From assembly GCF_016745395.1 (NCBI RefSeq), contig NZ_JAERVJ010000006.1, positions 1 through 64,000 of the forward strand: 64,000 nt of DNA. The letters run 5' to 3'. Both the position numbers and the translations under genes were made by a program. This DNA comes from Methylocystis sp. Sn-Cys. GTDB lineage: Bacteria; Pseudomonadota; Alphaproteobacteria; Rhizobiales; Beijerinckiaceae. Under the pieces are notes generated by a model. That model was not told the origin of the DNA, ran no database searches, and worked only from the letters and a program-made list of their open reading frames with translations. Shown piece after piece: positions 61,000-64,000 of the stretch (positions are counted from its first letter, which is position 1; the number at the start of each line of letters is the position of its first letter).

Positions 61000-62184
61000 T
61001 CAATGAGGCGGAGTAACGACCGAGACGCCGATCGAGGGCGAGGCACCGTTCCACGGATCGCTGAAACGCGGTGACGAGAGGAAAGACTCATCCGTAAGCG
61101 TTTTCAAAAACGCGATGAGATCGGATTTCTCTTGCTCGCTGAGATCAATCGGAACGATCAGCGCGCTCTTGTTTGGATTGTGGCGTCCATCGCCGGCGAA
61201 GGGGCCTTCCTTCAGGTTCCGCCCGCCGGCGGCATAGATCTCGACAGCATCCTCAAGAGTTGCAACGCTTCCGTCGTGCATGTAAGGCGCTGTCACCGCG
61301 ATGTTCCGCAGACTGGGCGCGCGGAATGTCCCCATATCTTCTGGCTTGTGAGTGTTCTCGTAAACGCCGCGATTGGGCGCTGGATATGACCCGTCCTTGT
61401 CGAGATTATACAGCCCCGTATTGTGGAACGGCGTTTCGACGCCTCGGGTTTTGGCGTGATAAAACTGATCGTCGAAATTGACGCTCCCATGGCAGTGATG
61501 GCACTCGGCTTTCTCTCCGAAAAACAGATCCTTGCCGCGGATTTCCTCGGGGGTCAGCGTCGCGTTTCCTTGGAGGTAGAGGTCGTATTTCGAATTCGCT
61601 GACACAGCGCCGCGTTCGAATACGGCGATCGCTTTGATGATGTTTCCAAAGGTGAGCGGCTCCGCTTCGCCGGGGAAAGCCGCTGCGAAATCTTGGCGAT
61701 AGGTTGCGTCATTTGCAAAGCGCGAAAGAATTTCCTTCCGGTTCTTGTCGTTGACGCCCATTTCGATCGGGTCTTCGCCAAAGAGCGGGGCTTCCATCTG
61801 TCGCTCCAGCGTGACCATTGCCGGGTTGGCCCAGGTAAGCGTCGCGCGCCAGGACACGTTTGCAATGCTCGGCGCATTGCGCGGCGTGTTCTGGCCCGTG
61901 GCGCCCACGCCGAGCTTGCGCCCGTCTGTGAACGCGAGACGCTGCAAATGGCACGAGGCGCAGCTTTCCTTCCCGTTTCCCGACAGCCGTGTGTCGTAAA
62001 ACAACTTACGCCCGAGCTGGAAGCGGGACTCCGACATTGGATTGTCCGTCGGGACGCGAGGCGGCGGCAAGAAATCCGGCAAGGACCAGCGCCATGCAGA
62101 CTCGTTTTGGTCCGCTCCTCCATGAGCTGCGGGAGAGATCAGCGTGAAAGCCGTCAGAAGGACGGCAAGACGACGATGAGTCAT
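61000..62184 (-). CDS. mbnH: Di-heme enzyme MbnH
   Basis: A 394-residue periplasmic c-type di-heme protein with a signal peptide (RRLAVLLTAFTLISPAAHG). Heme motifs are CASCHLQ (about residue 77) and CHHCHGS (about residue 230), and PYMHDGSVATLEDAVEIY is the usual distal motif of the MauG/CcpA superfamily. MbnH is known to oxidise a Trp of its partner MbnP to kynurenine, creating a copper site. It overlaps mbnP by 4 bases (ATGA). Confidence 0.92.
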   Translation of the reverse strand: MTHRRLAVLLTAFTLISPAAHGGADQNESAWRWSLPDFLPPPRVPTDNPMSESRFQLGRKLFYDTRLSGNGKESCASCHLQRLAFTDGRKLGVGATGQNTPRNAPSIANVSWRATLTWANPAMVTLERQMEAPLFGEDPIEMGVNDKNRKEILSRFANDATYRQDFAAAFPGEAEPLTFGNIIKAIAVFERGAVSANSKYDLYLQGNATLTPEEIRGKDLFFGEKAECHHCHGSVNFDDQFYHAKTRGVETPFHNTGLYNLDKDGSYPAPNRGVYENTHKPEDMGTFRAPSLRNIAVTAPYMHDGSVATLEDAVEIYAAGGRNLKEGPFAGDGRHNPNKSALIVPIDLSEQEKSDLIAFLKTLTDESFLSSPRFSDPWNGASPSIGVSVVTPPH

Positions 62185-63233
62185 TTCGCGGCCTCCACAC
62201 GGAAAATTTTCGTGACCGCGCCGGATGGTTTACCGGCGTCGTTCGCGTCAAGGGCGGTTTCTTTGAGCCGAAGCGCCAAATTCTCGAACATCGGCCCACA
62301 TTCGGGGTCGGCGGGGCCGCTCATGCATCCCGTCGAGAAGCCCTTGTCTTGGCCGAGATCGATGCCGGAGAACAAGGCCGCCAAATCTAAAACCACGCGT
62401 TGTCGGGCCGGGTCGAATGACGCAAATTTTACCGGAATTCGATTGGCGCTGGCGCAAGAGGTGATCTCGCCTTTTACCGCGTCGCCACGACACCCAGTCG
62501 AGCCTAAATGCAGCATCCAGGTCGATACGGTGACTGTGCCATCGGCGTTGACCTTCGCAGGCGCCGGCTTCAGCGCATCGGCCATTGCGGGAGCGCCAAT
62601 GGCGCTCGCCGTAGCGCCGTCCGCACTGCCCGGCGCAAGCTTGGGCGTGATCGGAGGGCGCGTCACGCCTCCCTCCGGATCGACTTCGACCTTGATGAAC
62701 TTACGCCCGGCCTGCCAATTCCAGGCCATCGCCTGAATGTCGAGAGGCGCCGGCGCCGTCGCGAAGTTCGAGTGATTGAGAAAGATGTCCTTTCCCTCTT
62801 TATCCCTTACGACGCTTGGAACGCCGACGACGAAGCTGACGCCGCGATAACGTCCTTTCGGCGCCAGGCCCTTGATCGTGTCGTATGTGTCGGCATTGCC
62901 GACGCATTTGCCGGTCTTGTCCTCGAAATCCAGCAAAGCGACGTTTGCGTACTGCCAATCATTCTGGTCCAATTCGATGGGAACCTCGCGCCCGGCGGCG
63001 TCGATGAGCGTGGCAGCCGAGATATAGAGTCTCGCATCACGGAGCTGCGCAGAGCGGCCGCCGGTTCCGAGGCCAGGAATGTCTTGTCCGCATCGGACCG
63101 GATTGCCTCCAGCCGCCAATGAGAAACGAATTGCGACCTGCTGCTTGTCGCCTCGATCATCCTGCGCGGCTCGCGCGACGCCAAGAGGCGCAGAAACCGC
63201 CACGAACAGCGCCAACACCCGAAAAATGTACAT
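62181..63233 (-). CDS. mbnP: Copper-binding protein MbnP
   Basis: A 350-residue periplasmic protein with a signal peptide (MYIFRVLALFVAVSAPLGVARA) and the MbnP fold (VAIRFSLAAGGNPVRCGQDIPGLG; QLRDARLYISAATLID; AMAWNWQAGRKFIKVEVD). The Trp residues in AMAWNWQAG and DQNDWQYAN are candidates for the MbnH-made kynurenine. The start at 63233 is chosen because GGAGG lies 7 bases upstream and a signal peptide follows. It is coupled to mbnH and thought to bind copper in the periplasm. Confidence 0.92.
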   Translation of the reverse strand: MYIFRVLALFVAVSAPLGVARAAQDDRGDKQQVAIRFSLAAGGNPVRCGQDIPGLGTGGRSAQLRDARLYISAATLIDAAGREVPIELDQNDWQYANVALLDFEDKTGKCVGNADTYDTIKGLAPKGRYRGVSFVVGVPSVVRDKEGKDIFLNHSNFATAPAPLDIQAMAWNWQAGRKFIKVEVDPEGGVTRPPITPKLAPGSADGATASAIGAPAMADALKPAPAKVNADGTVTVSTWMLHLGSTGCRGDAVKGEITSCASANRIPVKFASFDPARQRVVLDLAALFSGIDLGQDKGFSTGCMSGPADPECGPMFENLALRLKETALDANDAGKPSGAVTKIFRVEAAK

Positions 63234-63315
63234 AGCTTCGCCTCCTGTTCGCGACGTGCGCAAAAACAGTGCGAGAAGATGGCCGAGCGAATCTAAATCG
63301 CCCGGCGTGGAAGTA

Positions 63316-63726
63316 TTAGGAGAGGGAGGTCGGGGGCCCGCGGGACAGCGGTATGAGGAAACGTCGGGATGGTAGCGACGGAGACTCTTGCGAACTCGAC
63401 GCCGCCGACGATTCTTCTAGATCCGGCGTCAGTAAGATCGCCACAGCCGCGAGCAACGCAGGCGTCACGTTCCAATGGTCGCGTCCGGCGCCCGCACAAA
63501 GCACACACTGGCAATCGTGAGTAGAATGCGCTGGATCGCCATGAGGCGCGTCGTCCCCGCAAATTGCGCCAACCAAAGCGAGCGAAACCCCGGGAATATC
63601 GTTCTGGACGTGGCTCCGGCTGACGGGCGCGAAAAGAAAGGCGAGTGCTTGCAGCACAATTAGACAAATGACCGCGTGCGCACGAAAAGCGCGCAAAAAG
63701 TCCTTTATCTGGTAAAACTGCCGCAT
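63316..63726 (-). CDS. Small membrane-anchored Cys-rich protein upstream of mbnP
   Basis: A 136-residue protein with an N-terminal hydrophobic segment (AVICLIVLQALAFLFAPVS), a short His/Cys cluster (HDCQCVLCAGAG, about residues 69-80) and a second hydrophobic stretch (ALLAAVAILLTPDL). It resembles the DUF2946-like proteins found near copper genes. It lies 83 bases upstream of mbnP on the same strand, and a similar Cys-rich gene ends the group, so both may handle copper. Confidence 0.65.
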   Translation of the reverse strand: MRQFYQIKDFLRAFRAHAVICLIVLQALAFLFAPVSRSHVQNDIPGVSLALVGAICGDDAPHGDPAHSTHDCQCVLCAGAGRDHWNVTPALLAAVAILLTPDLEESSAASSSQESPSLPSRRFLIPLSRGPPTSLS

Positions 63727-64000
63727 AGTTCCATGTCTCTTATTGCTGTCCGCTTGTCAATAGGCAACCAAGATTACAAGAAGCACATTTCTTGTGGAGC
63801 GCGCCTCGACGGCCACGGTAGTCTCAAGAGCCTCACGGCGCCTTGTCGCTTTAATTCTGGTTTAGTGCAGCTTCCTTCATCCGCCCGTTCTCCTCGTCGG
63901 CCTAGACAAGACGGATCGGGGCAAGTTCTCAGCCTTCCGGCAGCAGACGGCAAACGGCCCGGCCATTGGGCCACGGGATCGAACCGCGCATAAGCCAGCT
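63727..64000. other. Right-end intergenic region
   Basis: 274 bases upstream of the Cys-rich gene contain no supportable gene. AT-richer sequence near 63760-63800 may hold the promoter of the mbnPH group. A short T-arm-like hairpin is at 63972-63988 but no complete tRNA is within the window. Confidence 0.5.

Noticed and set aside
63972-63988. T-arm-like hairpin (CGCGG-TTCGATC-CCGTG on the minus strand) suggesting a tRNA
   Set aside because: Only the T-arm can be formed; the rest would lie beyond the window and the following bases give no convincing acceptor stem or CCA.
1-64000. CRISPR array or insertion sequence
   Set aside because: No regularly spaced direct repeats and no transposase were seen; the repeats present are scattered palindromes.

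Overview
The window reads as part of a repABC-type extrachromosomal replicon (megaplasmid or chromid) of a type II methanotroph close to Methylocystis (Alphaproteobacteria). The evidence is a complete RepA-RepB-RepC module with two matching parS palindromes at the left end, uniformly high GC with rhizobial-type gene families, and a methanobactin (copper chalkophore) operon with a Methylocystis-type precursor peptide at the right end. No transposase, rRNA gene, complete tRNA or CRISPR array was seen.

Layout. 1-5.5 kb: a tyrosine recombinase with a dif-like site upstream, then repA-repB-repC on the minus strand with parS sites, a hairpin over the repC ribosome binding site and a candidate counter-transcribed RNA. 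5.8-17.8 kb: assimilatory nitrate reduction, as an operon nirB-nirD-nasA-narK-kinase/phosphatase and a second operon of outer-membrane channel-nasT-nasS. Both leaders carry hairpins with the loop signature bound by ANTAR proteins such as NasT; in the channel leader they overlap a strong intrinsic terminator. 18.2-24 kb: a di-heme cytochrome c peroxidase-like protein, a DUF4142 protein, MgtC, SulP and a beta-carbonic anhydrase (a likely bicarbonate uptake pair), a truncated secreted-protein remnant and a 2Fe-2S ferredoxin. 24-27 kb: kynA-kynU and a RES/Xre-type toxin-antitoxin pair. 27.7-33.2 kb: a FecR-TPR-beta-barrel protein coupled to a CHASE2 adenylate cyclase.

33.4-45.7 kb holds a compact biosynthetic cluster on the plus strand: Rieske oxygenase, SCP2-like protein, fatty acyl-AMP ligase with carrier domain, type II thioesterase and a 2,498-residue PKS-NRPS (KS-AT-ACP-C-A-PCP-C). 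The expected product is a lipid-primed polyketide-peptide. The A domain lacks the usual amino-group-binding Asp and the last C domain lacks its catalytic His. 45.8-52.3 kb encodes three signalling proteins (CheB-CheR-PAS, CheB, hybrid histidine kinase). 52.3-53.1 kb is a junk zone with palindromic repeats and kdpD/kdpE remnants.

53-63.7 kb is the copper-acquisition region on the minus strand: mbnI (ECF sigma)-mbnA-mbnB-mbnC-mbnM-mbnF-mbnS-cysC, preceded by a small Cys-rich protein, mbnP-mbnH and another small Cys-rich protein. MbnBC should install the heterocycle/thioamide groups, MbnF further oxidise the peptide, MbnS sulfate it with PAPS from CysC, and MbnM export it. The sigma-factor frame runs without a stop codon straight into mbnA, and no mbnR or mbnT is present here. 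A short palindromic repeat starting TAGCGCGCTTTC recurs at gene ends and supplies two stop codons.
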